Both the position numbers and the translations under genes were made by a program. The notes below the pieces were generated by a model. It made no database searches, had not been told where the DNA came from, and was given only the letters and a program-made list of their open reading frames with translations. A DNA stretch of 64,000 nucleotides from Halichoerus grypus (lineage: Eukaryota; Chordata; Mammalia; Carnivora; Phocidae): positions 21,773,168 to 21,837,167 of the forward strand of contig NC_135726.1 of assembly GCF_964656455.1 (NCBI RefSeq), read 5' to 3'. This document shows, piece after piece, positions 47,830 through 59,992 of the stretch (its first letter is position 1; each line of letters starts with the position of its first letter).

Positions 47830-48012
47830 CTAGAGAGGAAGAGAGAGACAGCGTGAGTGGGGAGGGGCAGAGGGAGAAGGAGGGAGAATCTTAAGCAGGC
47901 TCCACACTCAGCACAGAGCCCAACTCGGGACTCAGTCTTAGCGCCCTGAGATCATGACCTGAGCCAAAACCAAGAGTCGGACACTTAACTAACCAAGCAA
48001 CCCATGTGTCCC
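47798..48012 (-). mobile_element. CAN-SINE, older subfamily
   Basis: T28 tail, GAATCTTAAGCAGGCTCCAC, GCGCCCTGAGATCATGACCT, degenerate head ACTAACCAAGCAACCCATGT. Short direct repeat AAGAAGAAGT at 47782-47791 and 48013-48022. The long T-run is notable on an otherwise diverged copy. Confidence 0.9.
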
Positions 48013-48024
48013 AAGAAGAAGTAC

Positions 48025-48375
48025 ATTTTGAAGGAAAAAAAAGTATACAATGTAAATGGTCCACCAAAGATTAGGAAAGAACTGTGAGGAAAAAAAATAC
48101 AGAAGCTTCTTATATTTAAGGCTTACAAGTTGACACGGGCTGTGTCACGAGAAGTCAGTCTTGAGTAGAAGACTGAAGAATTTGGGTAGAAATGAATTAT
48201 GGAAAGAAAATAATACTAAAGATGAGGTACACAAAATGTACAGGTGAAGAAAATGGAAGCTGGAATTCTTGATTCTGGAAGACAAAAAGATCCTTTTCTT
48301 CTCCCCCCACTCATACCTTCACTTTATTTTCTCCATTCCTCTCCACGTAAATCACACCTTCATGCTCATTTGAAA
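48025..48375. other. Unassigned sequence
   Basis: No feature recognised. Confidence 0.4.
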
Positions 48376-48379
48376 GCTC

Positions 48380-48525
48380 TCCTACCACTTATAAGGAGAA
48401 CAGCCAGTGATGCTTTTCTAAATCCGTTTGAGCCTCAGTTTCCATATCTGTCCAAGGGACAATAATTGTACATGGCCTCTCTTCCATTTCAAGGTTTATT
48501 CTGAAGCTCAGAGAGAAGGATTGGC
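48380..48525 (+). repeat. MIR fragment
   Basis: GAGCCTCAGTTTCCATATCT followed by GTCCAAGGGACAATAATTGT is the MIR 'cctcagtttcctcatctgtaaaatggggataat' segment. It lies inside the chance ORF 48244-48465. Confidence 0.65.
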
Positions 48526-48529
48526 CAAC

Positions 48530-50285
48530 TGAGGAATAAGGGGGCATTTAATAAGGATGCTAGGATTTGATCTAAGAAGTTTCCTCTTGGGCAGGCCAGT
48601 AATATCAAAGTCTACAGTTTCACTAAATTTAAAATCTTACACTAAATAAGATTATAATAGCGGTAAATTAATCTAAATTTTATTTCATTTAAATATATAT
48701 GGTATGGTTCACTTAAATGCCTATGATAATAGAAGTAACAGCAGCAATAAAAATTCCTTGAGTCTGTTACCACTATTTGATTTGATCTTCATTGAATATG
48801 AGTTTATAATATTATTTAGATGAGAAAATTTTTCTTTTCAAATATGCAAAACCACTTCATCATGATCACAAAACTCATCTGAAAAATTATAATTCAGATT
48901 TTAATTTGGGTTTTAATTCTGGTTTTACCTCTCATATTAATGTTTTACTGATCTCCACACACTCTGCATGATCAATAAGTGTGTATCAGTTATCTCTAAC
49001 TGAGCCCTTGATATGTTTTATTCTGATTAATGCATTTATGTAAAAATAATAAATCATAATTTATAGAATTTTAGAGAAATAAATAATTTTCCTTGATTAG
49101 ATAAAAATAGTTGATAAGAACACATTTTGAAACATCACATGGACATAGATGATTTTTCAGTGTTTTCTCACAAAGTTTTCATATTCCCTAAGAGGCCATA
49201 ATTTTTCCATATTAATTCTCAAAATACTAACTTTAAGAATGAAAGGATTATGCTAATAATGATTAAAGATGCAGTTAAAATTGAGATAAATGTTTCAAGA
49301 CAATAAAACTAAAAAAGAATCTAAACAGCACTGAATTGCATAAATGTCTGGGGAAATCTATGAATTAAGTATAGATCATCAACTCATAGTAACCTTTGAT
49401 AGTTCTCATTAAAACTGCAGCAGTAGAATCTGTTAGAGGCCTCCAGAGAGATATTATGTGTAAATGCAGAAATTAAAAAATGAATATTGAATGATCCTAT
49501 TGAGAAATTAAGGCCATTCAATTGTGTTAATGGTGGTAGAGTATCAGATCTATGTTTTTCATCTGTTCCTCTAAAAAGAAAATGAAAATCTACATCTAAT
49601 TTACAGATTAATAAAACACAATTCAAATAACACCTATTTTGCGTAGTAATTAGCATTCAGATTTTTATAAAGTGCTATATATAGTGTGTGTATATATATT
49701 ACGTGTTTGTATATGTATATTTACGCATGTGTTTACACACACACATATACATATTTAAAAATGTCACATCTTTGGGCACTACATTTTCAACTTACAGACA
49801 TAAGTTCACACTGATAACATTCTATTCAACCTTTCTTGTTTAGAATAACCTGGATAATATAATCATTCAGGCCATAGGTCTGCATAAAATCAGAATAAAT
49901 ATGGCAGCCTATTTGAAAAAAAAAAAGTGATTTCTAGAGGAAGGAGAAGAAAATTTACCTTTGTCACTAATAAACATTTATAGTTTTACAGAAGATTAAC
50001 TATAAGAATGCATCATAGACATTATCCAATTTCATCCAATATTCTTTTCTTTTCTCTTTTTTTTAAACTGTGAATGATAAAGAAACAGGTTACGTGTTTT
50101 TATACAAAATCACGTGGCTAGTTAATGAAAGATCTCAAACTAGAACCCAGAGTCCAGGTCATCACGCTTCATAAAGCCACATGACTGTACTTATTGTCAC
50201 TTTACTTTGAAGGAAGGTCAAGAATCAACTTTCATCTCAGAGAAAGGTTGGTCTTGAATTGAGGAAAAGAGCTTAATTTTCCTTT
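48530..50285. other. Unassigned AT-rich sequence with a purine-pyrimidine alternating tract
   Basis: 49676-49757 is a TA/TG/CA-alternating stretch (TGTGTGTATATATATTACG ... ACACACACATATACATAT) that could fold back or adopt Z-form. Otherwise single-copy-like. The minus-strand frame 49384-49656 has no domain. Confidence 0.45.
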
Positions 50286-50294
50286 GGTGTTCTT

Positions 50295-50580
50295 TATTAA
50301 TTTGTTCTTCAACATTACAATTCCAGGCATTGCAATGGACACTGGGGATAGATGAAAAGGAATTGTCCCCTCTTCTCATAGAGAAAAAAACATTAACCGA
50401 TAGTATAAATATTTATTTGGACCTGGTAGAGGGCACTAAGTACAAGAGTGTGGGGTTCATTGGGACTAGGAGGGGTCAATGAAGACAGACTCACTTAAGG
50501 AGATAACATTTCAAAGGGCAGCATAATCTAGGCCACAGTAGAAGCAAGAATCCAGAAGTCCAAACAGAAAGGATACACAA
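50295..50580. repeat. Ancient interspersed repeat fragment, family not assigned
   Basis: AATGGACACTGGGGATAGAT, GTCCCCTCTTCTCATAGAGA, GGAGATAACATTTCAAAGGG, AAGCAAGAATCCAGAAGTCC resemble the 5' portion of the same ancient family as 13420-14110. Confidence 0.4.
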
Positions 50581-51675
50581 GAACTTTTTTGTAAAGATTG
50601 CCCGGTATTTGGAAGGTTTTACCCTAAAAATAAAGCTCTTATTGGGATCCTGCCTTTTTTTTTTTTTAAATCATTGTTTCAATTATTGGGTTTAAATGAT
50701 GGAGCAAGTAAGTACAGGTGAAAATCTACTCCTGCCTGCAGGTATTCGTGAAGAGACACGGTTCTGACATTGGCCATGATGTTTTCTCCTGGCTCAAACA
50801 TCTTAAGGTGGAATTTCAGCTGTGAGGCATCCTGTATTAGGCTGTCTACTTCTTGGCAACATTATAAGCATTGGCAGAAAGAAGGGGGACATATACTTCA
50901 ATACTGCCAGGCAATTATTACCTGAATAAAAACAGCTCATATTTTAGGGCCAAATTATTCCTATCATAGCAAAGTCTCTTTATGAATTCATTATGTGAAT
51001 TTCAGCTTTCAAAGCAAGTTTTATAAAAATGAAATGTTTATTTTTCTGTCTGTGTAGAGGCACTTGGATTGTCATGAGCCATCTCTTCCTTTGTTGAATT
51101 TTTGATGATGCTTAGTTTTGGAGATGCAATTTTAGATCCAAAGTATGTGTAATCATATTGGTGGTTAATGGTAAGACATCAGTCAGGCTCTGGGCCCAAA
51201 ACAATCTATGAGATAAAATAGAAAGCTAAAGCTTTGTATGTCAGCACTCTCTCCCTTTCCTCCACCTCCACCCCAAAAGCCCATACCTGCTTATCCACCA
51301 CACATTTTCATCTTGAGCTACTCTGCATGTGCATTAATTTATTTAGGCTACCTGCCTAAATACCAAGAGTCAGTGGGTAGTCAGATGCTAAGCATATCAA
51401 AAAATTCCCTCTGTAAAATATACTAGCAGAGCTATAAATTTGTCTGTTCTTTTATTCAGTTATGCAAACATCGCATTTACTGGTGTGTTAGTCCCTGGCA
51501 TAGATACAAAGCCTTTTTGTGATGTTGTGGGGTAGCAGCTATTTATTTTCCCCATTCAGATGCATGCAAGGGGATGCCCAATATTTCTTGGTTCTTTTTT
51601 CCCAACTCCCCATATATTTTGTATATGTAAGAACTCTCTGTGTCCCCAAACTTTGAAATCCTCATAGGATACTTG
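50581..51675. other. Unassigned sequence with T12 run
   Basis: No element or gene recognised. C-rich patch at 51253-51280 gives a proline-rich chance ORF (51238-51426). Confidence 0.42.
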
Positions 51676-51679
51676 ACCT

Positions 51680-51893
51680 CAGGGATTGGGAAACTTTTTC
51701 TGTAAAGATCCAGGAGCACACACTTTGGTTTTTGTGGGTCACAGGACTCTATCTCAGCTGCTCAATTCTGCCATTGAAATATGTTATACATAAACAAGTG
51801 GGCATATGTGTTTTAATAAACCTTTAAAAAAAAAAAAACAAACAAAACAGGCAGCAGACCAAATTTATACAATGGGCTAGTTTCCGAATTCTA
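51680..51893 (+). mobile_element. hAT-type MITE (Charlie-like)
   Basis: CAGGGATTGGGAAACTTTTT at the left, TGTGGGTCACAGGACTCTAT, CTGCTCAATTCTGCCATTGA, GTGGGCATATGTGTTTTAAT, AACAGGCAGCAGACCAAATT and GGGCTAGTTTCCGAATT at the right. These keep the order and about the length of a common mammalian non-autonomous hAT element. The ends are roughly inverted (CAGGG.TTGG.AAACT versus AGTTTCCGAA). Confidence 0.78.
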
Positions 51894-51894
51894 T

Positions 51895-52371
51895 CCCATA
51901 TCTAAGCTTTCTAGAATTTGGTATTGTTTCCACTAGTTTGGTTCATACCAAATTTTTGGAACAAGTTCAGTTCTGTCTAATATCATTATGGTCTGTGCTA
52001 CGTATGACTGCTTGTCCAGTCTGATCATCTCATGGACCTACAACTAGCCTGAGCTAGCAGTGAATCTATTGCTTCTGTTCAAACGTCTTCCTAATTGTGA
52101 CTCAGAACGACATCAACTCTACTCTATTTGCCCTTCATTATATATAGACTTAAGTGACCCTCTCTTTTTGCTCAAGTCTTAATTACCCCCACTTTCTATC
52201 TGAGCATGCAAGCTGCTTTACTTGTGATATATACTCTGACCTCATCAATCTGTTAGTAGTGCTTTCAGTTGCACAAAAGGGAATGTAGTGGCTTTAGCTA
52301 TACTTTTAATTAACTTATTTAACAAGATACCTGTAGGTAGGTGGTTCCAAATTTGTTATGTTAGCCCATAA
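51895..52371. other. Unassigned sequence
   Basis: No feature recognised. Confidence 0.4.
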
Positions 52372-52449
52372 ATGTCTGTTTGTTACCTCACAGACACAGA
52401 TAGTTATTTTCATGTCTCTGTTACCTCATAGACACAGATAGTTATTACA
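52372..52449. repeat. Tandem duplication, unit about 38-40 bp
   Basis: Two adjacent units (52372-52411 and 52412-52449) share GTTACCTCA(C/T)AGACACAGATAG and the preceding ATGTCT. They differ by one substitution in the core and a small indel. Confidence 0.93.
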
Positions 52450-52794
52450 GATTTAAGCACCATCATACCACCATACATGGTAGATTTAAGGACTGTATAG
52501 TTTACTTCAGGGAAGGAAGTCCTCCAACTGATTTACATTTAATTCTCAGTATATGCTTACCCCTAGAATAACCATAAATAATTAGGGACTGAGATTATCT
52601 CATACAGATTGATTAGGATTTATTTCCTAGTGCTAGGAAAGAGTTTTGCCTTTCCGGAAGGTAAGGGTGCTTCCCTGACTGACCAAAAACTGTGTGGTTG
52701 TTACCAGGTAAGGGTGTGGGAATAGTTTGGTGAAAAATGTAATAGTCATATCATTCTTTGTAAGCAACAGGAGCACTGAGTCCAAAGGAAGGGA

Positions 52795-52925
52795 TGGGAA
52801 CATAAATTTCTACTACTCACTTCCAGTGTGACCTTGGATGTACAGCTTAACCTCTCTCTCTGCTTGAACTCTGCCTGCGAAAAATGAGCATGATAAGGTA
52901 GCATCTTAGATCTTACGGAAGTAGT
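52795..52925 (+). repeat. MIR fragment
   Basis: CTCACTTCCAGTGTGACCTT, GGATGTACAGCTTAACCTCT, GAAAAATGAGCATGATAAGG keep sense MIR core order. Confidence 0.75.
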
Positions 52926-52929
52926 AGAC

Positions 52930-54685
52930 ATTGGAATATATTACTCAGCCCACAAGTACTCAATTCTGCATAGACCTGGTATAGATTGTTAAAAGTTTGA
53001 TTAAAGAGTATATTCAAATGACACTTCTGTTGTTGCTGACAGCTCAACGGAGGATGCTGTGTCTTGTCTGCAACCCACCGATTTTCTAAATTACCAATTT
53101 ATAAAAGTTCTGTTTCAGAAACACACTGTATAATGTACCTATTGTTCCACCTTTTCCTATTTTTGAAACAAATCAGTAGCAAAGGGACATATTTCATTTA
53201 TTTCCGAAGAAGGTTAGTTATTTCAGAGATAAAAGACTGAATGACCTTTTAGGTGTTACAAGAAGAGATAATCTAATCATGACAGGCCTGCCTTTGTTCC
53301 AGTATCTTACCATGAAAAAGACCCAGAGGATCTTTGAAAATTCATGAGGATAGGAGGGTGGGGAAGAGGAACAGGGGTGTTAGATTTAAGGATCAATAGT
53401 TTCACAAATCCCCCACTCTTTTCACTCTAGTCTTTTCAGGAAGAACATCTTTTGAGGGCAACAGTGTGACAAAAGATGAGTCCTGCTCGCTCCCCTCAAC
53501 TCTGCAACACTGAATTAAATATTCCACTCCAACAATGTAGAGTTGATGGCACTCAAGTGCAAATGACCACTTCTGTGATTAGAGTGGCTGGCTGGGAGAC
53601 AGTCCTAAATTCAAAAGATGCGTTCAAGATTTCATTGACAATGGGTTTAATGAAGCCACAGCAATCTCTCCTGATCATTGGATCATTGGTTGCAAATGAT
53701 GGAGTGCTGTTAGGATCATCCTGGCACATTTTCTGAACTAGGATGCTAGCAGATGCTGCAGGATTCTGTCAGGTTGTTAAATAGGCAGGGAATTTCTTCC
53801 TAATAAAGCCGTTGGCATTAGCATCACCTCAAGGGAATAGGAGCAAATTCTCCCCATCTTTGCAGACATTCCCTCACCATAGATTGAATGACTATTCATC
53901 CCAATTATGTGCCAAGAAATGGAGGTAAAGGCATATATCTATACAGTTTTTGCCCTTAGTTAGCTTAGTGTCTATTCTTTTCTCTGTTTCCCTAACAGAT
54001 CATTCTAAAGTGATGAGGACTTTAAAGGAGGAGGTTGTGAGGCTGATTCCTAGAACATTCCTTTTTTAGAGAATCAGAAAAGACATTTAGGGCAGAAGAA
54101 ATTTAACATGTCTTGCAGTAGACTGGGAATTGTGGTAGGGACTTTGGGATATGGAAAACTGTTTGATTTGGTCTGATAATACTGAGAGAGTTGTACAGAG
54201 AAGTAGAATTGCTGGGAGACCCTTGGATCATACTATCAAAAGCATGAAATTTTTCCTGAAAGCTTTTAATTACCCTTTAATTACATTTTATTGTTGGGGT
54301 ATAATTCTCTTGTATCTTCCTATCCAGATCCACAGGGGACATATGCTAAACTAAATAATTAGTGAGGAAAAAAATATTTATTAAATGACAATATGTACCT
54401 GTTCCTGGACATTCTAAATTGAGTTGCCTCAATTCTTTAAAAAAATAGCTCTAAATGTACACAGAATTCTTAGAGGTTAAGTCAAGTCTTCATATGGCGA
54501 GTTTCAGAACACATAGAGGACTAGAAGGTTAGAAAGCAAAATAAAATATTTTTAAAGTTTGCCCTTTTATGTTTTGATTTAAATAGAATGCTTTCTTTTT
54601 TACTGAATATACATTAGCTACATAAAATCATTTTTGGAAAGGAGGTATAAATACAAAATTAATCCATATATGCATAACAACTCCT
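52930..54685. other. Unassigned single-copy-like sequence
   Basis: No element or gene recognised. The 86-codon frame 53476-53736 has no domain, no splice-site context and ordinary composition. Confidence 0.42.
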
Positions 54686-54689
54686 CGTA

Positions 54690-54800
54690 TCTAAATTGCA
54701 TTATACCAAACAATTTTATATCCGTTATCTCCGTAAACCTTACGACAGCCCAGTGGAATAGATGAAACAAATATTATTATGGTTTCCAGTGGTCAGAGCC
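54690..54800 (-). repeat. MIR fragment
   Basis: CGTTATCTCCGTAAACCTTA followed by CGACAGCCCAGTGGAATAGA resembles 'atctcatttaatcctcacaacaaccctatgagg'. Confidence 0.6.
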
Positions 54801-54804
54801 ATAT

Positions 54805-56550
54805 ATATAGTTCTAAATAAGATTCCAAGTTATCGTAATCACTTTCATTAAACTTTCTAAGAGACAATAGCACTAAAATTCCATACTGTTTGTTAGTTTT
54901 TATAGGAGAAAGGGTGGACAGGACAGAAAGGTATTTCATTTCCCTTAGGGACCAGAACAGCAACTAGAGTGGTAATTTTTAGTTTTGTCAGGACAGAGGA
55001 AAGGGGAAGAGCTACTAGGTTTTAGGAAACTCCTGATTCTGTAATAGTTGGAGCAGACCTAATGGACTGTTTCTGTTCTTTAAGCAAACGTCTAAGGGGG
55101 TTATATTAAAGTCTCCCAAGACATTCTTGACAAATCTGAAATTTAGGAGTTGTATATATAAACACTTTGAGGGGAATACCATTCCATTGCCATGGACTTC
55201 TTTATATCTATTTTTTTTTTTTTTTTTTCAGTGCTGACAGGGACTGTCAGGTAGAATGGGATGAAGTGTCAATTAGGGAAAAAAAGAAAAGAAAGAAAAA
55301 GATACATGATATCTATTGGTTTATGATAGGCCTTGCTAACTGATCATGCCAAGCTTACCTACTGAGCCACAGAACCATTCTCAATTAATAGTCAGTTGGT
55401 TTTAAAATTCAACTTGCATATGTAATCTGCAGCTACTGTCATTTATTCTGCTGAGAGTCACTTACACTCAGGGGGGATTTGAACTCCCATTTGTAATATT
55501 CCAAAAACTGGTGTCATACCATCAGGGTCTCTATGCTATAAAGAATATAATGTCTGCTTGGTTTGGAGACAGGGATCTCAGAGACATGGCCATTAAATCA
55601 GCAAAAAATTCATAAATTAGCTTCACAATATTCAAACATGCACCCATAAATATACATACATACACACACTGCCAAACAGGCAGACATTTCTCCAAACAAA
55701 CTACTATACACAATATTCATGAAACATCATTTACAGCGTGTTGGTTACACCATTAGTATCTCAACCTGAAGAGAAGTAAAGGTGAGGCAAAACATTGCAG
55801 TCAGTTTGTAGAACACTGTCAGAATAGAGGCTGCAACTTTCATCCATTCCTGATAATCTGGGTCTTCTTCAAATTCAGGGAGTGAGAGGGTCTTTCGATT
55901 CAGTTGAGTTTAACAAATATTTTATTGACATCTCTGAGTTAGTCACAAGCCTAGACATCTCAAACAATGAGAGCCCCATATTATGAATCAACTACCAGAG
56001 TTCTCTTTCTTTTGAAGTTTTTCTTTTTTCCTCTGTACTTCATACTTTTATTTATCTTTTAATATCCTCCTCATATGGCATCTTTCTGTAAAGGTTTCTT
56101 AAAACCTCATAGCTGGTCCTATAGGTTCTTCTCCATGTACCCATACCATACTATTCTGTTCTCCCATGTCCAAGTCTAACACTCCAGGAGTTAATTGCTT
56201 ATGTATCTTTCAAAAGATATTGAGTTTCTTTAATATACACTTAAGAAATGCTTGTAAACTTACTGCTGTGTGTTATAATCTGTGCTTGGCTGAAGGTTGG
56301 AGGAAAAAAAGAAACTATTATTAGGTTCAAAGGATATAAGGGAGGCTAGAAGTGAGTGTTACTATGAGTCTCCAGACTCTCTTGAACCTGTGAAAACTAT
56401 TTTGCATAGAATCCCTCACTGTATCCTTGACCTTGACTTTCCTATTTCAACATTAGAAAAGTTGGATAAGCCCTCATCCGAGGCCTAAACAGTCCCTTGG
56501 CATGAAAGGGTTTGTACAGAAGGGGAGTTACATTTAAGATTTTAAATTTT
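54805..56550. other. Unassigned sequence with T-run and GAAA-rich patch
   Basis: T19 run at about 55211-55229. A/GAAA-rich patch at 55278-55301. No element boundaries or gene structure recognised. Confidence 0.42.
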
Positions 56551-56554
56551 AGTG

Positions 56555-56690
56555 ACTTTAGCAATCATTTACTTGGCCTCTCACCATGGTACAAATGAGA
56601 AAACTGAGAATAATGTAGTTAAATTACTTTTATAAGAGGAGTATTATCTGAGACGTTATATCCCTAATATCTGAGACATTATATCCCAGT
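56555..56690 (-). repeat. MIR fragment followed by a 23-bp tandem duplication
   Basis: GGTACAAATGAGAAAACTGA matches antisense MIR. The direct duplication TATCTGAGAC(G/A)TTATATCCC lies at 56645 and 56668. Confidence 0.6.
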
Positions 56691-56694
56691 TCAT

Positions 56695-57500
56695 TGCTAC
56701 AGTTGTCTTAATTCCTCATCCTGGATCTCTGCCAAAGCTCTACCATCCCAGCCCTCCTTTATATTATTCAACAACAATACAGAATTGTGTAGGACTCTCA
56801 ATAACTCCTGGTTTCTCTGTACTCTATTTTTGACCATAAGTAAAAATGTAAGCCTTTTTTCCCCTCATATCTCATAGCACCTGTACCTGGTGTAGGATTG
56901 ATGCCTTTAGTCCAAAATAAGACCAAAGTTAGAGTTTAGTCTGTAGTCCTTGACATATTACAATACCTGAATATAGAAAAAAGAATAAGATTCTCTAAAA
57001 AATAGTAAGCTGGAACAAATTACAGCATTATTAGTGTAAACCTTTCTAGAAAAAAAAGTGCACCATGAGGTTGGTACAATGACTTTGACTTCTTACTTTC
57101 CTTTAAAAGGCATAATATATAATTTGTGGGAGTGTTATTTTTTCTTTAGACTAATAATTCTGCTTTGTTACTTTTACAAAGCACTTAGCTACTACCTTTT
57201 TCTAAGAAAAGACTCTTTTATCTTTATCTCAATAGAAAATGTTTCCCGTCTTTCCTCAAACCACTATGACTCCTAATATGGCATTGTTCTTCAATCAATC
57301 CCACAGATACCCATTACGGAGGCAGAACAATCTGTTTTGAAAGAACCCAAAGACATTTTCTTATTCTCCAATGTAGGAGAGTGGAGAAAAACTTCACAGT
57401 TACCCTCACTACATAACATTTACAATGCAATTTTGGAAAAAATTTATTGACTACTAACTATTTGTAAATTCACTTAAAATATTTGTTGGGGAAAAACATA
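56695..57500. other. Unassigned sequence
   Basis: No feature recognised; the plus-strand frame 57058-57276 is AT-driven. Confidence 0.4.
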
Positions 57501-57509
57501 TTTATTGGG

Positions 57510-57630
57510 ATCCTACTAGGTTCGAGATGTTTAAATTTGTTAATTTCTTAATACGATTACAACTTAAAGTTGATTTTATCCACAAATTACAGATGAGAAA
57601 ACTGAAGCCATATGATAAGAAGCCACAGAG
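57510..57630 (-). repeat. MIR fragment
   Basis: CCACAAATTACAGATGAGAA followed by AACTGAAGCC and AGAAGCCACAGAGTTGAATC is antisense MIR. Confidence 0.68.
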
Positions 57631-57634
57631 TTGA

Positions 57635-58020
57635 ATCAGTTACTATTGCCATGGAATAAACTACCCCAAAATATGAAGTATGAAAATAATAACAATTTGT
57701 TAAGCTTAAAATTCTGTCCATCAGCACTTCAGGATGTGTTCAGCTACATGGTCTTTTAAGTCTTTGTTAAGTTACCTCATACATTGGTGGTCAGGTCTGG
57801 GTTGATTAGGCAAGGCAGCCTAATGGTTGACCCTCTGATAACTAGAGTCCTTCAGCTCTCCTTCATGAGGTCCTTCAGCCTTCAGTAGACTGACTTGGCT
57901 TTATTTTTATTGCAGAGGCAATATGCCAAAAGTCAGCTCAATCCTGAATGAAAGCAAGCAGAGTATGCAAGTCTCTCCAGGCTTAGGCTCAAAAGTGGTA
58001 ACACAAGACCAGCCAAGAGT
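57635..58020 (-). mobile_element. MaLR/ERVL-type LTR, 3' part, antisense
   Basis: Reverse complement of the LTR family at 42870 and 44905: CAGTTACTATTGCCATGGAA, TAAACTACCCCAAAATATGA, AACAATTTGTTAAGCTTAAA, CAGCCTTCAGTAGACTGACT. The 5' part of the same family appears about 1 kb further right. Confidence 0.6.
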
Positions 58021-59084
58021 CAGAGTGAGTAAAAACCAAAATCTTTCAGCGAAAAAGATGTTGAAATAGGAAAATTGTTTTTTGGCCCATCAATGCAATC
58101 AGTTCACTATGATCTGATACTTGGCCCAAATTATTCCTATCTCTTTGACATGTAAAATGCATTTACCCTTCCACAAATCCCCAGACATCTCATACAATTC
58201 CAATAACAGAGTGCATGTACAAAACCTTATGATATACATCAGGTCTGGATGCAATTCCTTGGAGGTGAGTTCTTTTGATCCAGAGACCTATGAATGAAAA
58301 AAGCAACTTATTTGCCTCATACACACCCAGTGTATACTAGTAACACAGGGACAGGATAACCACAATGCATAGTGTCCTTCTACAAATGAGAGGGAGGAAT
58401 GGGAGACACATAGCATCACTGATCCATACTAATTCTGAAAATACACTGGTCAAATACTGCCTATCAGCCTCTACCTCCAACTAAGAATGGAACATTTTCC
58501 CTAGGCTTATCTCATAGGACTAGATCTCTTGTAAATTGTCTACCATGGCTCTTAGACCCACTCTTTCAGTCCTTGGCTCTGCCCTCTGAAATATCCTTCC
58601 TTTTTCATCACTCTCTTTGGAACCTGCTGAAGAAATAATCTGTAGTGACAGTTGAACAACTTTCTTGTTCCCCCATACAGATTTGGAATCCCAGAGGACT
58701 TCCAGATGTTGCAATCATCTCAACATCTTTTCATCCTTCTAGATTCTTTTCTTTCCAGGGAAACTCTCTTAAAATTTTGTGAGCCATCTAATAATCTTAT
58801 TCAACCCAATTTACTAAACCACAATCACTGAAAAGGTTTTCAAACATGACACATTTATTGCTCCCAAGCTAAAAATCAGCAGAGTAGTTCTTCTCCCAGC
58901 AGGGCATACTTGTGTGTTTATGGTCCATTGTAGGATGCTAATATGATCTGCATTGTCTTACCTGTTTAAGATAAGGTCCGATCTAAGATGGCCTTAGCTT
59001 CTACACTTGGGACCTTCTCTACATCATCTCTGATCATCCATTAGAATAGTCTTGGGTCATTATCACAGCACTAGCAACATTTCA
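58021..59084. other. Segment splitting the LTR; origin not assigned
   Basis: About 1.06 kb between two parts of one LTR type. Text such as AATCCCCAGACATCTCATAC, AGGTCTGGATGCAATTCCTT and AGAGACCTATGAATGAAAAA suggests a decayed antisense endogenous-retrovirus-like interior, but I cannot assign it. No intact reading frame. Confidence 0.3.
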
Positions 59085-59270
59085 AGAAAAGGAGTAGAAT
59101 ATTCAAGTCCTCAGGCATCCCATTGCTTCCATTGCATTCTATTAATCAAAGAAAGAAAACTGGCCCAGATTGAGTTGATGGTCAAGGACTCTGTCAATAG
59201 TGGTAAAAGCTGCAAAATCACAAGTAAACAGGGATACCATTAATCAGGACCATCATTGTAAGTAATCTTT
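59085..59270 (-). mobile_element. MaLR/ERVL-type LTR, 5' part, antisense
   Basis: CATTCTATTAATCAAAGAAA, CTGGCCCAGATTGAGTTGAT, GTAAAAGCTGCAAAATCACA are the complement of the 5' part of the LTR type seen at 44905-45100. Completes the LTR begun at 57635. Confidence 0.5.
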
Positions 59271-59296
59271 CACAAGAGTTAAAAATAAATGAATAA

Positions 59297-59509
59297 GGGG
59301 CGCCTGGGTGGCTCAGTCGTTAAGCGTCTGCCTTCAGCTCAGGTCATGATCCCAGGGTCCTGGGATCGAGCCCCATGTCAGGCTCCCTGCTCCGCGGGAA
59401 GCCTGCTTCTCCCTGTCCCACTCCCCCTGTTTGCGTTCCCTCTCTCGCTGTGTCTCTCTCTCGCTGTGTCTCTCTCTGTCAAATAAAAAAAAAAAAAAAA
59501 AAAATCTTT
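59297..59509 (+). mobile_element. CAN-SINE, young, with target duplication
   Basis: GGGGCGCCTGGGTGGCTCAG head, ATCCCAGGGTCCTGGGATCG body, CCCCTGTTTGCGTTCCCTCT, duplicated TCTCTCTCGCTGTG, and a tail with an internal A21 run. AAAAATAAATGAATAA (59281-59296) is repeated as AAAAATAAATAAATAA (59510-59525). Confidence 0.97.
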
Positions 59510-59584
59510 AAAAATAAATAAATAAAATAGATATTCTGATCACTATCTTGTAACTTCAATACCCCGCCCCCCGCCACTGAGGGT

Positions 59585-59805
59585 TAGTATAGTTTAGTGC
59601 TTAACAACATGAATGCTGATGTTTGGATCTGGGGTCAATTCTAACCTCCAACTAATTAAATTCTTTAATTTCTCTGTTCTATAATTTCCTCATCTATAAA
59701 ATGATAATGCTTATTATTTCTACTTATTGAATTAGTGTAAAAAACAAAGAGTTAAGTCATATAAAGTGTTTAGCACTAAGGTTAATATATAGTAAACCAC
59801 TATAT
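59585..59805 (+). repeat. MIR element, near complete
   Basis: TAGTATAGTTTAGTGCTTAA, TGTTTGGATCTGGGGTCAAT, TAATTTCCTCATCTATAAAA, TGATAATGCTTATTATTTCT, AAGTGTTTAGCACTAAGGTT and TATAGTAAACC follow MIR from head to 3' end. Confidence 0.82.
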
Positions 59806-59946
59806 TAACATTATACTTATTAAATACATTTTGTACTTACTACTTTTATATTATAGATGCTTACATTGTCAATGTTTACTGGTTTTTACTGGTACTTAGT
59901 AGCATTGAATACCTTCTAAATTGAAGGCAAAATAATAAGAGTGATT

Positions 59947-59950
<4 letters not shown>

Positions 59951-59992
<42 letters not shown>

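Noticed and set aside
53476..53736. 86-codon plus-strand ORF beginning MSPARSPQ
   Set aside because: Not recognised, no splice or promoter context, no domain; length is expected by chance in 64 kb.
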